Shown here in pieces: positions 23,686 through 33,286 of a stretch of DNA of 64,000 nucleotides (the first letter of the stretch is position 1; every line of letters begins with the position of its first letter). The stretch is taken from positions 310,001 through 374,000 of the forward strand of contig OZ244557.1 of assembly GCA_965217625.1 (NCBI GenBank), given 5' to 3'. The notes under the pieces are model-generated. The model saw nothing but the letters and a program-made list of their open reading frames with translations. It was not told the DNA's origin and made no database searches. Made by a program: the position numbers and the translations under genes. This stretch comes from TK10-74A sp965217625 (GTDB lineage Bacteria > Chloroflexota > Dehalococcoidia > Bin125).

Positions 23686-23697
23686 AGAGAGACTCCG

Positions 23698-24108
23698 ATG
23701 TCCGGCCTCAAACTGTTCCGCATGACCGCATTCGCCGTCATCTCCGGGATGGCGCTGATCATCGGGATCGCCTCGATCGCGTGCGGCGCCACCGACACGT
23801 CTCCGACGTCACCCAGTCCGCCCGCGGCCCGCGACACGAGCGCGGAGGACCGACGCAAGGGCTTCCACTGCCTCGACCCCTGGGACGGGAATCACAACGG
23901 CCTGGAGGCGCTGATCCGGGATCAACTCAACGACCCGGGCAGCATGGAGACCATTGAGACGGGCATCACGCCGGTCGACGCGGACGGCCAGCACACCGTC
24001 CGCTTGGAGTTCACTGCGAAGAACGCCTTTGGTGGTCGGGTTCGGAACACAGCCTACGGCTGGGTGGACCAGGCCACGTGCGAGGCGACGCTGGGCTGGA
24101 TTGAGTAG
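23698..24108 (+). CDS. Putative exported small protein of unknown function
   Basis: 136 residues. A hydrophobic segment (about 10-29) ends in IASIACGATDT, a weak lipobox, then a low-complexity Ser/Pro linker. The conserved-looking core is KGFHCLDPWDGNHNGLEALI, then DPGSMETIETGITPV and LEFTAKNAFGGRVRNTAYG, with two cysteines. I recognise this core from uncharacterised envelope-associated proteins but cannot give a function. Starts 12 bases after the nuclease-like gene, with GAGAGAGA as ribosome-binding site. Confidence 0.65.
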   Translation: MSGLKLFRMTAFAVISGMALIIGIASIACGATDTSPTSPSPPAARDTSAEDRRKGFHCLDPWDGNHNGLEALIRDQLNDPGSMETIETGITPVDADGQHTVRLEFTAKNAFGGRVRNTAYGWVDQATCEATLGWIE

Positions 24109-24262
24109 GCGTCCAGCGCCGCCGTCGAGTCGAACAGCTCGCCTCTCCGCACGCTATCCGCTATACTACGTTCAGTGACCGCAGATCGCTGGTTATGGAG
24201 TCGTTGCAGTGATTCTGGTGACTGGACCCGAAGAATGAGCGGTAGCGAACCCTCGTCGTCTC

Positions 24263-24454
24263 TTATCGAGGTCGTTGCTGTTTCTTCGCCGCAGGCTTCT
24301 TCTTCGCTGGAGCCCGCCTCCCCTTTGTCTCGTCCTGGCCTAGAGCACTCGCAGCAATCCGTTTCATTTGCTCGGGTGTAGGGTCCAGTGTGCCGTTGAG
24401 TACTTTCGCTGCGAGCGTTGCAACATCATCGCCGGTTGCCTTGCGGGGAGTCAT
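24263..24454 (-). CDS. Small basic-tailed protein of unknown function
   Basis: 63 residues from ATG 24454, with GAGAGGAAC upstream. The N-terminal part MTPRKATGDDVATLAAKVLN is a helix shared with many short uncharacterised bacterial proteins. The tail (GRRAPAKKKPAAKKQQRPR) is Lys/Arg-rich and could bind nucleic acid. It is transcribed opposite to the miniprotein cluster that follows the structured leader. Confidence 0.6.
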   Translation of the reverse strand: MTPRKATGDDVATLAAKVLNGTLDPTPEQMKRIAASALGQDETKGRRAPAKKKPAAKKQQRPR

Positions 24455-24491
24455 CGTAGCGGTTCCTCTCAAGAAGTCCTTTATGCATATG

Positions 24492-24660
24492 TAGGGGGTC
24501 GAGACCCTCTACCGGATGATTTGGGGCCGGGGGACGGCCCGCCATCGGACAAGCTGGTTGAAAGTCACGACTTTGGACCGCCCCTTACCTATCCGGGAGA
24601 CTAGGGGAATCAAACCCCTATGCGGGTACAGCTTCGCCCGCAGGCCGTCAGGACTCTCCC
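24492..24660 (+). ncRNA. Hairpin-rich leader or structured RNA
   Basis: Four structures lie in 170 bases. (1) TAGGGGGTC (24492-24500) with GACCCTCTA (24503-24511). (2) GGGCCG (24524-24529) with CGGCCC (24535-24540), loop of five. (3) AAAGTC (24561-24566) with GACTTT (24569-24574). (4) A three-way junction closed by GGGAGA (24595-24600) and TCTCCC (24655-24660), enclosing TAGGGG/CCCCTA (24602-24607/24615-24620) with a seven-base loop and TGCGGG/CCCGCA (24621-24626/24637-24642). On the minus strand the junction resembles a tRNA lacking its D-arm. It ends 60 bases before the first miniprotein gene. Strand and function are unproven. Confidence 0.45.
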
Positions 24661-24720
24661 ATCAAGGCTCCTTCTTGCCTATCAGCCTGCTAGACTGCTT
24701 GTCAAGCGAAAGGGGATGCC

Positions 24721-24873
24721 GTGTCTGAGAAGCCCAAGCGTGGTCGTCCGCCCCGGCCCATGCCGGAGCCGATTCCGGACACCCCGGAGAACGTGATGCG
24801 GTCTATCCTCAACACGCCGCCCAAGAAAAAGGGCGAGTGGAAGTACGAGAAGGAAGGGGAAGACGATGGCTAA
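24721..24873 (+). CDS. 50-aa protein with PENVMRS motif and AT-hook-like start
   Basis: Starts at GTG 24721 after GAAAGGGGA. KPKRGRPPRP is AT-hook-like. The core is PDTPENVMRSILNTPPKKK, then GEWKYEKEGEDDG. The same core (PENVMRSMLTTPP, then RKY) occurs in the miniprotein at 40907-40993, upstream of a Fic module. The stop overlaps the start of the next gene by eight bases. An antitoxin or accessory role is inferred from context only. Confidence 0.7.
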   Translation: MSEKPKRGRPPRPMPEPIPDTPENVMRSILNTPPKKKGEWKYEKEGEDDG

Positions 24874-25099
24874 GGGAGACGATAAACGTTGGTCGGAAGT
24901 GCCTGTTTATCCGGTAGAGCTTCGGGATCAGTGGCTTGGGCAGATTGCCGCGAGTCTGGCTCCGACGATGCCGGATGTGGGTCCAGGCGTGATCGCGGAG
25001 CGGGCTGGTGACATCACTTTGGAGCTTCTGAAGGTTTGGTGGAAGATTCCTTCTCCCCCGAAGGGGGTACCTGATCGACCTCTCAGACGGACTCGGTAA
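24866..25099 (+). CDS. 77-aa protein of unknown function, coupled to the PENVMRS gene
   Basis: ATG 24866 lies inside the previous gene's last codons, with GGAAGGGGA upstream, so translation is coupled. A folded-looking segment (RWSEVPVYPVELRDQWLGQI, then GVIAERAGDITLELLKVWW) is followed by a basic Pro-rich tail. No family is recognised. Composition is more AT-rich than core genes. Confidence 0.6.
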   Translation: MAKGDDKRWSEVPVYPVELRDQWLGQIAASLAPTMPDVGPGVIAERAGDITLELLKVWWKIPSPPKGVPDRPLRRTR

Positions 25100-25127
25100 G
25101 AGGGTTGGTTGGAAAGGAGGGTGTACC

Positions 25128-25262
25128 ATTAACGAACTGCTAGCGCAGATCGATGCCGTTCGCCGCGCACAAATGAGTCTGTCGGCTGATCGCCTTGAAT
25201 GCCCTCCGGCGTGCGGTCAGCCGCCTCTTTCTTCTACTCTTGACCGTACTGTCGAGGGTTAA
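25128..25262 (+). CDS. Candidate 44-aa miniprotein with ATT start
   Basis: A full AGGAGG (25115-25120) is spaced seven bases from ATT at 25128, which opens a 44-codon frame (INELLAQIDAVRRAQMSLSA, then DRLECPPACGQPPLSSTLD) ending in TAA at 25260. No ATG, GTG or TTG is placed correctly for this strong ribosome-binding site. The first half is helical and amphipathic. ATT starts are rare but known (infC). Third member of the miniprotein cluster if real. Confidence 0.4.
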   Translation: MNELLAQIDAVRRAQMSLSADRLECPPACGQPPLSSTLDRTVEG

Positions 25263-25526
25263 GATTGTCGATAAGCCCCGAAAGATCGTGAAAGATCCGG
25301 CAAGATCGTGCTGGTTCCTGCCTCCCAATGCACGCCGGTGCACGCCCATGCCCCCCGATGATCCATCGCGACCGAGCAAGATCCCCAGTGAACATGGGAG
25401 TTTTCCCCTCGCAGCCTCTCGGCGGTCGCCCGGCAGGCCCGGAAGAACGTTTTCGTCCTGCATTCCGCGGGCCATGACCCCCTCCGCGCGGGCTGCCTCG
25501 CTCGACCCGGGAGGCGGGCCGAGCGC
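25263..25526. other. Intergenic stretch with short direct repeats
   Basis: No gene is supported. AAGATCGTG occurs twice with an intervening AAAGATC variant near 25285-25310, and TGCACGCC occurs twice around 25331-25346. The repeats are too short and few to call iterons. Confidence 0.35.
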
Positions 25527-26156
25527 CTAGATCAGGCGGCGCGGGGCCGACCCCCGCGTCTCCTGCCAGCGACGCATCAGCGTCTCCGCCCGGCCCTGCG
25601 CGACCTTCCAGCGCGACTCGTCGTCCTTCGGGTCCTTGTGGCCCCGCCTATGCCCCGCCAGCCAGGCCTCGCGCACCGTCTCGGGCCGCAGCTCCCCCAC
25701 CATCGCCCCGCGCAGGCCGGCCGCCTTCAGCAGCTCGACCGCCTCGGCGTGCGGCACCAGCGGCACCCCCGTCGAGGCCGGCGGCCGGAAGTGCATGATC
25801 GCGACGTCGACGAAGCCGATCAGCGAGTCCGGGTCGATGCCGGGCACCGCCTCGAGCACCTGCTTCGCCGCCCGCTTCTCCGCGACGTACGGGCGCAGCG
25901 CCTTGGTGTCGGCGTGCACCTGCCCGAGCAGCCGGATGGCGAGGCGCTCCCGCCGCTGCGAGAGCAGCAGCATCGCCCAGAAGGCCGCCTCGCACATGTT
26001 CGAGAGCTTCCAGCCGTCGTAGCCCGTGCCGCCCTTGCTGCCCGTCTTCACCGGCAGCTGCGAGAGGAAGTCGCGCGCCGCGATCTCCACGATCGCCCGC
26101 CGCCGCTTCGGCGCCTTATCCCGCGGGTCGATCGCCTCGGCGATCCGCTTCAGCAT
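25527..26156 (-). CDS. Hypothetical helical protein
   Basis: 209 residues, family not recognised. It is predicted mostly alpha-helical, with KLSNMCEAAFWAMLLLSQRR and RLAIRLLGQVHADTKALRP near the middle and VGELRPETVREAWLAGHRRG near the end. Codon use is core-like. No neighbour on the same strand is close enough to suggest an operon. No catalytic motif is visible. Confidence 0.65.
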   Translation of the reverse strand: MLKRIAEAIDPRDKAPKRRRAIVEIAARDFLSQLPVKTGSKGGTGYDGWKLSNMCEAAFWAMLLLSQRRERLAIRLLGQVHADTKALRPYVAEKRAAKQVLEAVPGIDPDSLIGFVDVAIMHFRPPASTGVPLVPHAEAVELLKAAGLRGAMVGELRPETVREAWLAGHRRGHKDPKDDESRWKVAQGRAETLMRRWQETRGSAPRRLI

Positions 26157-26271
26157 CTCCGCTCGCCTCGCTTTCCCGGATCCATTCTAGGTGCGTCGGT
26201 GTCAGTCGGCTCCCCTGGTATCGGGTCGACATCCTGTAGCCTGATGGCTACAACCGAGGAGGAGAAACGAG

Positions 26272-26556
26272 ATGCCGGTACGGGAGCATAGGGCGAGCGA
26301 CTACCTGCGCACGCCGGAAGACATCGCCGCGTACCTGAACGCCGCCGTCGATGAGATGGAGGGCGACCCCCGCCTGCTCATGAAGGCCTTCCGCAACGTG
26401 GCCGAGGCGCAGGGCGGCGTCTCCGCGCTCGCGCGAGAGGCGGGGCTGGATCGGGTGGCGCTGTCGCGGTCGCTGTCCGGCCAGAGAACGCCGCGGCTCG
26501 ACACGCTCGCGAAGGTCGCCGCCGCGTGTGGGGTCAAACTGCAGTTCTCGGCTTAG
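26272..26556 (+). CDS. Probable addiction-module antidote protein (orphan XRE type)
   Basis: 94 residues. DYLRTPEDIAAYLNAAVDEM is the N-terminal signature of the putative addiction-module antidote family, and GGVSALAREAGLDRVALSRS is its helix-turn-helix, ending TLAKVAAACGVKLQF. The usual RelE/HigB-like partner is normally just upstream, but only 115 non-coding bases separate it from the preceding divergent gene. RBS GAGGAGGAG before ATG 26272; TAGCCT near 26238 is a possible -10. Confidence 0.82.
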   Translation: MPVREHRASDYLRTPEDIAAYLNAAVDEMEGDPRLLMKAFRNVAEAQGGVSALAREAGLDRVALSRSLSGQRTPRLDTLAKVAAACGVKLQFSA

Positions 26557-26579
26557 CGCGGTTACTGCGGCGGCCCGCC

Positions 26580-28979
26580 TCAGACGGCCATCTGCACGAT
26601 CGTGACACCCTCGCCGCCTTCGCGCCGCTCGGCGCCCTCGAACGACGTCACCAGCGGATGTTGTCGCAGCAACTCCCGCACCGCCACGCGCAGCCGGCCC
26701 GTGCCCTTGCCGTGCACCAGCTCCAGCCGATGCAGCCCCGATCGGTAGGCCGCGTCGAGGAACGACTCGACCGCCGGCAGCGCCTCGTCGAGCGTCTGGC
26801 CGCGCATGTCCAGGCGGCTCTCGGCGTCGACTGGCGCGAGGTCGAGGTGCACGCCGCCCGACGACTCCCCACCCGACGGTAGCGCCGACCCGTCGCGCGT
26901 GGTGCGCTCGACCTGATCGATCGGCACGCGGCTGCGCAGCGCCCCCAGCTGCACCTCGACGTAGCCCTCGCCATCGACCGGGCCCAGCGCGTCGCCGGCC
27001 TGCTCGATGCCCGACAGGTGGAGCTTGTCGCCGGCCCGGATCGCCGACGGGTCGAGCGGCGCCGCCTGCGCCCGCCGCGCCCGCCGCGCATCGAGGCGCT
27101 TGTCCCGCACGACCGCCAGGCGCGCCGCCGCCGTCTCGACCTCGCGGCGCGCCGCCTCGACATCGTTCCGGCGGCCCTTGAGCAGCCGCTTCTCGGCCGA
27201 CCGCAGCGACCGTCGCAGCGCCGCCAACTCCGTCTCCATCGACAGCTCCGTGCGCCCGATGATGCCCTCCCGCTGCGACTCCAGGTCGTCGCGGGTCTGC
27301 GCCAGCCCGGCCCGGATTTGCTCCGCCTCCCGCCGCGCGAACTGCTCCGCCGCGCGCGCGTCGCTGGCCGCGGCGTGCTCCTGCTGCAGGTCGGCCAGCA
27401 GCGCCTCGACGCTGGCGTCGTCGCGGTCCATGCCCGCCTCGGCCTCGCGCAGCGCCGCCTCGGGCATGCCCAGCCGCCGCGCGATGGCGATCGCGTTGCT
27501 GCGACCGGGCAGCCCCAGCCGCAGCTGATAGGTGGGCGCCAGCGTCTCGGGGTCGAAGTCGACCGACGCGTTCTGCACGCCCGGCGCCTGATGCGCGAAC
27601 AGCTTCAACTCGCCGTGGTGCGTGGTCGCCATGACGCTCACGTCGCGCGCCACCAGCTGCGACAGGATGGCCCGGCCCAGCGCCGCGCCCTCGCTGGGGT
27701 CGGTGCCCGCGCCCAGCTCGTCGAGCAGCACCAGGCTGTGCGCGTCGGCCTCGCCCAGGATGCGAATGATGTTGCCCATGTGCGACGAGAACGTCGACAG
27801 CGACTGCTCGATGCTCTGCTCGTCGCCGATGTCGGCGAAGACGCCCTCGTAGACCGGGAAGCGCGAGCCCGGCTCGGCCGGCACGGCCATGCCCGCCTGC
27901 GCCATCAGCGCCAGCAGCCCCACCGTCTTCAGCGCCACCGTCTTGCCGCCCGTGTTTGGCCCGGTGACCAGCACGCCGGGCTGGTCGCCGCCCAGCATCA
28001 GCGAGATCGGCACGACCTCCCCCCGCAGCAGCGGATGCCGCGCCGTCTGCAGCCGCAACTCCGACGGCGCCTCCACCACCCAGCCGATCGCCGTGTCGCC
28101 CGCCGCCGGCAGCGAGGCGTCCATCTCCGCCCCCAGCGCGCCGCGCGCCAGCACGACGTCGATCTCGGCGATCGCCGCCAGCGAGGCCGCGATCGCCCCC
28201 GCCTCGGCGCCGATCGCCTCGCTCAGCCGTCGCAGGATGCGCTCGATCTCGCGCTCCTCGGCCAGCCGCGCCTCGCGCCAGGCGTTGCCCATCTCCACGA
28301 CCGCCAGCGGCTCGACGAAGACCGTCGCCCCGCTCGACGAGACATCGTGCACCAGGCCGCGCATGTGGCCCCGCGATTCGGCCTTGATCGGCATCACGTA
28401 GCGCCCGGCCCGCTCGGTGATGATCGCCTCCTGCGCGATGCCCTGGTCGATCGCCCGCTGCAGGATGCCCTCCATCCGCGAGACCAGCCGGTCGTGCGCC
28501 TCGCGCGTCGCCTGACGCAGCCGCGGCAGCGCCGGGCTGGCGTCGTCGCGCATCTCGCCCGACGGCGCGATCGCCCGGTCGATCGCCTCGATCACCCTCG
28601 CGAACTGCCCGATTCGCCCCGCCATGTGCGCCAGCCCCGGCAACTCGCGCGCCATCGGCGCCAGCTGGTTGCGCACCGTCCCGGCCCGGCCCAGGAAGCC
28701 CGCCACCGCCCGCACGTCCCCCGCCGGCAGCAGCGCCCCCCGAGACGCCGCCTCGACCATCGGCTCCACGTCGCCGATCGACCCCAGCGAGAAGCGCGGC
28801 TTCAGCGATCGCAGGGCCAGCGCCTCCGCCGTCAGCCGCTGGCGGCGTCGCACCTCCTCGACGTCGGCGCTGGGCGTGAGCGCCTCGGCCAGTGCCTGCC
28901 CGCCCCGCGACGCGCACAGCCCTCGCAGCCGCGCCACGATCTTCGGATACTCCAGCGACTCGATCGTCTTCGCGTCCAG
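26580..28979 (-). CDS. mutS2: MutS2 family ATPase with Smr nuclease domain (CTG start)
   Basis: About 799 residues. The MutS core has Walker A VTGPNTGGKTVALKT, LDELGAGTDPSEGAALGRAI and MATTHHGELKLFA; a coiled-coil follows, then a C-terminal Smr domain (LDMRGQTLDEALPAVESFL, then LELVHGKGTGRLRVAVRELL). MutS2 acts on recombination intermediates and rescues collided ribosomes in some species. The conserved N-terminus LDAKTIESLEYPKIVARLR can be reached only from CTG at 28979 or a later GTG (28937) that would cut it; the only in-frame codon upstream of note is the selA stop. GGGAAGGG precedes the CTG. Confidence 0.92.
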   Translation of the reverse strand: MDAKTIESLEYPKIVARLRGLCASRGGQALAEALTPSADVEEVRRRQRLTAEALALRSLKPRFSLGSIGDVEPMVEAASRGALLPAGDVRAVAGFLGRAGTVRNQLAPMARELPGLAHMAGRIGQFARVIEAIDRAIAPSGEMRDDASPALPRLRQATREAHDRLVSRMEGILQRAIDQGIAQEAIITERAGRYVMPIKAESRGHMRGLVHDVSSSGATVFVEPLAVVEMGNAWREARLAEEREIERILRRLSEAIGAEAGAIAASLAAIAEIDVVLARGALGAEMDASLPAAGDTAIGWVVEAPSELRLQTARHPLLRGEVVPISLMLGGDQPGVLVTGPNTGGKTVALKTVGLLALMAQAGMAVPAEPGSRFPVYEGVFADIGDEQSIEQSLSTFSSHMGNIIRILGEADAHSLVLLDELGAGTDPSEGAALGRAILSQLVARDVSVMATTHHGELKLFAHQAPGVQNASVDFDPETLAPTYQLRLGLPGRSNAIAIARRLGMPEAALREAEAGMDRDDASVEALLADLQQEHAAASDARAAEQFARREAEQIRAGLAQTRDDLESQREGIIGRTELSMETELAALRRSLRSAEKRLLKGRRNDVEAARREVETAAARLAVVRDKRLDARRARRAQAAPLDPSAIRAGDKLHLSGIEQAGDALGPVDGEGYVEVQLGALRSRVPIDQVERTTRDGSALPSGGESSGGVHLDLAPVDAESRLDMRGQTLDEALPAVESFLDAAYRSGLHRLELVHGKGTGRLRVAVRELLRQHPLVTSFEGAERREGGEGVTIVQMAV

Positions 28980-29000
28980 CGCCGCCGCCCTTCCCGCGCC

Positions 29001-30368
29001 TCAGCCTGCCCCGACCGACGCCCGCAGCGCCGACACCAGGTCCGCCTCCTCCGACTCCGCCACGGTGCGCGGATCGAGCAGGAGGGCGTCGTGCTCGACG
29101 CGGCCGACGATGGGCGGCTGCGACGCCCGCAGCCGCGACGCCAGCCGCCCCGGCTGCGGCGACGCGATCGCCAGCGCCCAGGTCGGCAGGCCCTCGCCCG
29201 GCAGCGAGCCGCCCCCCACCATCGACTCCGACTCGACCACGTCGCCCGCGCCCAGCGCCGACCGCCAGGCTTCGGCGCGCTCGCGCATGCGCTCGGCCGG
29301 CGCGGCGATCATGCGCCAGACCGGGATCGCCGACTCGGCCTCGCCCAGCGCGTAGTGACGCAGCGTCGCCGCCAGCGCCGCCGTCGTGGCCTTGTCGAGG
29401 CGCAGCGCCCGCGCCAGCGGGTGCCGCCGCAGCTGCTCGATCAGCGACGCCCGCCCCACGATGATCCCGGCCTGCGGCCCGCCCAGCAGCTTGTCGCCCG
29501 AGAACATCACCAGGTCCGCGCCCGCCGCCAGGCTCTGCTGCGGCGTCGGCTCGGGCGCGAGGCCGTAGCGCGTCGTGTCGAGCAGGCAGCCGCTGCCGAT
29601 GTCGTCGAGCAGCAGCAGGCCGTGCTCGCCGGCGACGCCGCGCAGCTCGCGCAGGCTGGCCTGCGTCGTGAAGCCCACGATCTTGAAGTTGCTGGCGTGC
29701 ACGCGCAGCAGCGCCGCCGTCGATTCGCTCACCGCGTTGGCGTAGTCGCTGGCGCGGGTGCGGTTGGTCGTGCCGACCTCGACCAGCCGCGCGCCGCTCT
29801 CGCGGCAGACATCGGGGATGCGGAAGCCCCCGCCGATCTCGACCGCCTGCCCCCGGCTGACGATCACCTCCCGCTCCCGCGCGAACGCCGTCAGCACGAA
29901 CAGCAGCGCCGAGGCGTTGTTGTTGACGGCCAGCCCCGCCTCCGCCCCCGTCGTCGTGCGCAGCAGCGCGTCGAGGTGGCTGAGCCGCGACCCCCGCCCC
30001 CCCGCTTCGAGGTCGTACTCCAGGTTCGAGTAGCCCCGCCCGGCCTCGGCCATCGCCGCGATCGCCGACGCCGGCAGCGGCGCCCGGCCCAGGTTGGTGT
30101 GCAGGATGACGCCGGTGGCGTTGATCGCCGGCCGCAGCGACGATCGCGCCGCCGCCTCGACCCGTTCCACGACCGCCGCCGCGATCGCCTCCACGGTCGT
30201 GGCCTCCGGCCCGTCCTGATGCCTGGCGATCGCGTCCCGCGCCGACTCGATCGCCGCCCGCGCGTGGGCGGTCACGAGGGCGTCGGGGAAGCGCGACCGC
30301 AGCCCGCTCACGGCCTCCTGCCGGAGCACGCGATCGACGCTGGGTAAACCACGGTACGGATTCGACAT
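29001..30368 (-). CDS. selA: L-seryl-tRNA(Sec) selenium transferase
   Basis: 455 residues. YRGLPSVDRVLRQEAVSGL is the SelA N-terminal domain; NATGVILHTNLGRAPLP, YSNLEYDLEAGGRGSR and EVGTTNRTRASDY follow; FSGDKLLGGPQAGIIVG contains the PLP lysine. It converts seryl-tRNA(Sec) to selenocysteinyl-tRNA. selB, selC and selD are not in the window, so they should be elsewhere if the pathway is complete. The mutS2 reading frame starts 21 bases after its stop. Confidence 0.95.
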   Translation of the reverse strand: MSNPYRGLPSVDRVLRQEAVSGLRSRFPDALVTAHARAAIESARDAIARHQDGPEATTVEAIAAAVVERVEAAARSSLRPAINATGVILHTNLGRAPLPASAIAAMAEAGRGYSNLEYDLEAGGRGSRLSHLDALLRTTTGAEAGLAVNNNASALLFVLTAFAREREVIVSRGQAVEIGGGFRIPDVCRESGARLVEVGTTNRTRASDYANAVSESTAALLRVHASNFKIVGFTTQASLRELRGVAGEHGLLLLDDIGSGCLLDTTRYGLAPEPTPQQSLAAGADLVMFSGDKLLGGPQAGIIVGRASLIEQLRRHPLARALRLDKATTAALAATLRHYALGEAESAIPVWRMIAAPAERMRERAEAWRSALGAGDVVESESMVGGGSLPGEGLPTWALAIASPQPGRLASRLRASQPPIVGRVEHDALLLDPRTVAESEEADLVSALRASVGAG

Positions 30369-30503
30369 GCGGCGGCGCTCCGGCCGCGATCGTAACATCG
30401 CCGCTTGATTGCCCGGCCGCGAACGCCGCTCATATGATCGCCCTGCGTCCCCCGCCCCCCGCGCGGCTGTCATCGACGCGGGCCCGCAGCGAAGGAGACA
30501 CCG

Positions 30504-31613
30504 GTGGCGAACCTGCGCATCCCCGGCCCCACCCCCATCCCCGACAACGTCCGCGAGGCGCTGTCGGCCCAGATGATCAACCATCGCGGCCCCGAGTACG
30601 CCGCCCTGCTCGGCCGCGTCACCGAGGGGCTGCGCCCCTTCTTCCGCACCGAGCACGACATCCTGATCTACACCTGCAGCGGCACCGGCGTCATGGAAGC
30701 CGCCATCGTCAGCACGCTCTCCCCCGGCGACAAGGTGCTCGCCGTTAGCATCGGCTCCTTCGGCGACCGCTTCGGCACGATCGCCGAGGTCTACGGCGCC
30801 GACGTCACCCGCCTCAGCGTCGAGTGGGGCATGGCGGCCGAGCCGGACGCCATCGCCGCCGCCCTCCGCGCCGAGCCCGCCTACAAGGCCGTGCTCGTCA
30901 CGCACAACGAGACCTCCACCGGCGTCGAGAACCCGATCGAGGCGATCGCCCAGGTCGTCCACGCCGAGAGCGACGCCCTGCTGCTCGTCGACGCCGTCTC
31001 CAGCATGGGCTGCGTCCCTGTCGAGACCGACGCCTGGGGGATCGACCTCGTCGTCACCGGCTCGCAGAAGGGCTGGGAGGTGCCGCCGGGGCTGGCCATG
31101 GCCGCCGTCGGGCCGCGCGCCTGGCGGGCCTTCGAGTCGGCCACGATGCCGCGCTTCTACCTCGACCTCGGCAAGCATCGCGACTACGCGGCCATCGGCC
31201 AGCCGCCCTGGACGCCGGCCGTCTCCGTCATGTACGGCCTCGACGTCTCGCTCGCGCGCATGAACGCGGAGGGTGCCGACGCCATCTTCGCGCGGCACGC
31301 CGCCGCCGCCGCCCGCGTCCGCGCCCAGGTGCAGGACCTGGGCCTGGAGCTGTTCGCCGACCCGCGCCACGCCTCCAACACCATCACCGCCGTCAAGGTG
31401 CCGGATGGCGTCGACGGCAAGGCGCTGACCGCCACCATGCGCGCCGACCACGATGTCGTCATCGCCGGCGGGCAGGGCAAGCTGGCGGGGCGGATCTTCC
31501 GCTTCGGGCATCTGGGCTGGTTCCAGCAGCGCGACCTCGACGAGGCCGCCGACGCCCTGCGCGCCAGCCTGATCACACTCGGCTACCAGGTCCCGGCGGC
31601 CGCCTCCGTCTGA
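30504..31613 (+). CDS. Class V aminotransferase (alanine-glyoxylate / serine-pyruvate type)
   Basis: 369 residues from GTG 30504, preceded by GAAGGAGA. RIPGPTPIPDNVREALSAQM, then TCSGTGVMEAAIVSTLSPGD, TGVENPIEAIA and VTGSQKGWEVPPGLA (PLP lysine in SQKGW) place it in the AGXT group. With serA directly downstream it may supply the transamination step of phosphoserine synthesis or convert glyoxylate to glycine for the gcv system. Substrate specificity cannot be read from sequence. Confidence 0.92.
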   Translation: MANLRIPGPTPIPDNVREALSAQMINHRGPEYAALLGRVTEGLRPFFRTEHDILIYTCSGTGVMEAAIVSTLSPGDKVLAVSIGSFGDRFGTIAEVYGADVTRLSVEWGMAAEPDAIAAALRAEPAYKAVLVTHNETSTGVENPIEAIAQVVHAESDALLLVDAVSSMGCVPVETDAWGIDLVVTGSQKGWEVPPGLAMAAVGPRAWRAFESATMPRFYLDLGKHRDYAAIGQPPWTPAVSVMYGLDVSLARMNAEGADAIFARHAAAAARVRAQVQDLGLELFADPRHASNTITAVKVPDGVDGKALTATMRADHDVVIAGGQGKLAGRIFRFGHLGWFQQRDLDEAADALRASLITLGYQVPAAASV

Positions 31614-31651
31614 CGCGCGCTGCCCGGGGCCGAGGGGAAGGGGCCGCCATC

Positions 31652-33282
<1,631 letters not shown>

Positions 33283-33286
<4 letters not shown>

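Noticed and set aside
24175..24381. A 68-aa frame from GTG 24175, with TATACT seven bases upstream
   Set aside because: The promoter-like spacing is good, but the product is Ser/Pro-rich with no coding character and its second half is antisense to the better-supported gene at 24263-24454.
24595..24683. A class II (Ser/Leu/Tyr-like) tRNA on the minus strand
   Set aside because: The T-arm-like and acceptor-like stems fit, but no D-arm or anticodon stem-loop of proper size can be folded in either a short or a long version. It is kept only as a structured-RNA candidate.
25285..25346. Iteron-like repeats suggesting a plasmid or phage origin
   Set aside because: Only two or three copies of 8-9 bases and no replication gene nearby.
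25140..25475. A 111-aa minus-strand frame
   Set aside because: Low-complexity basic composition, no ribosome-binding site and no family resemblance; it also opposes the ATT-start candidate.
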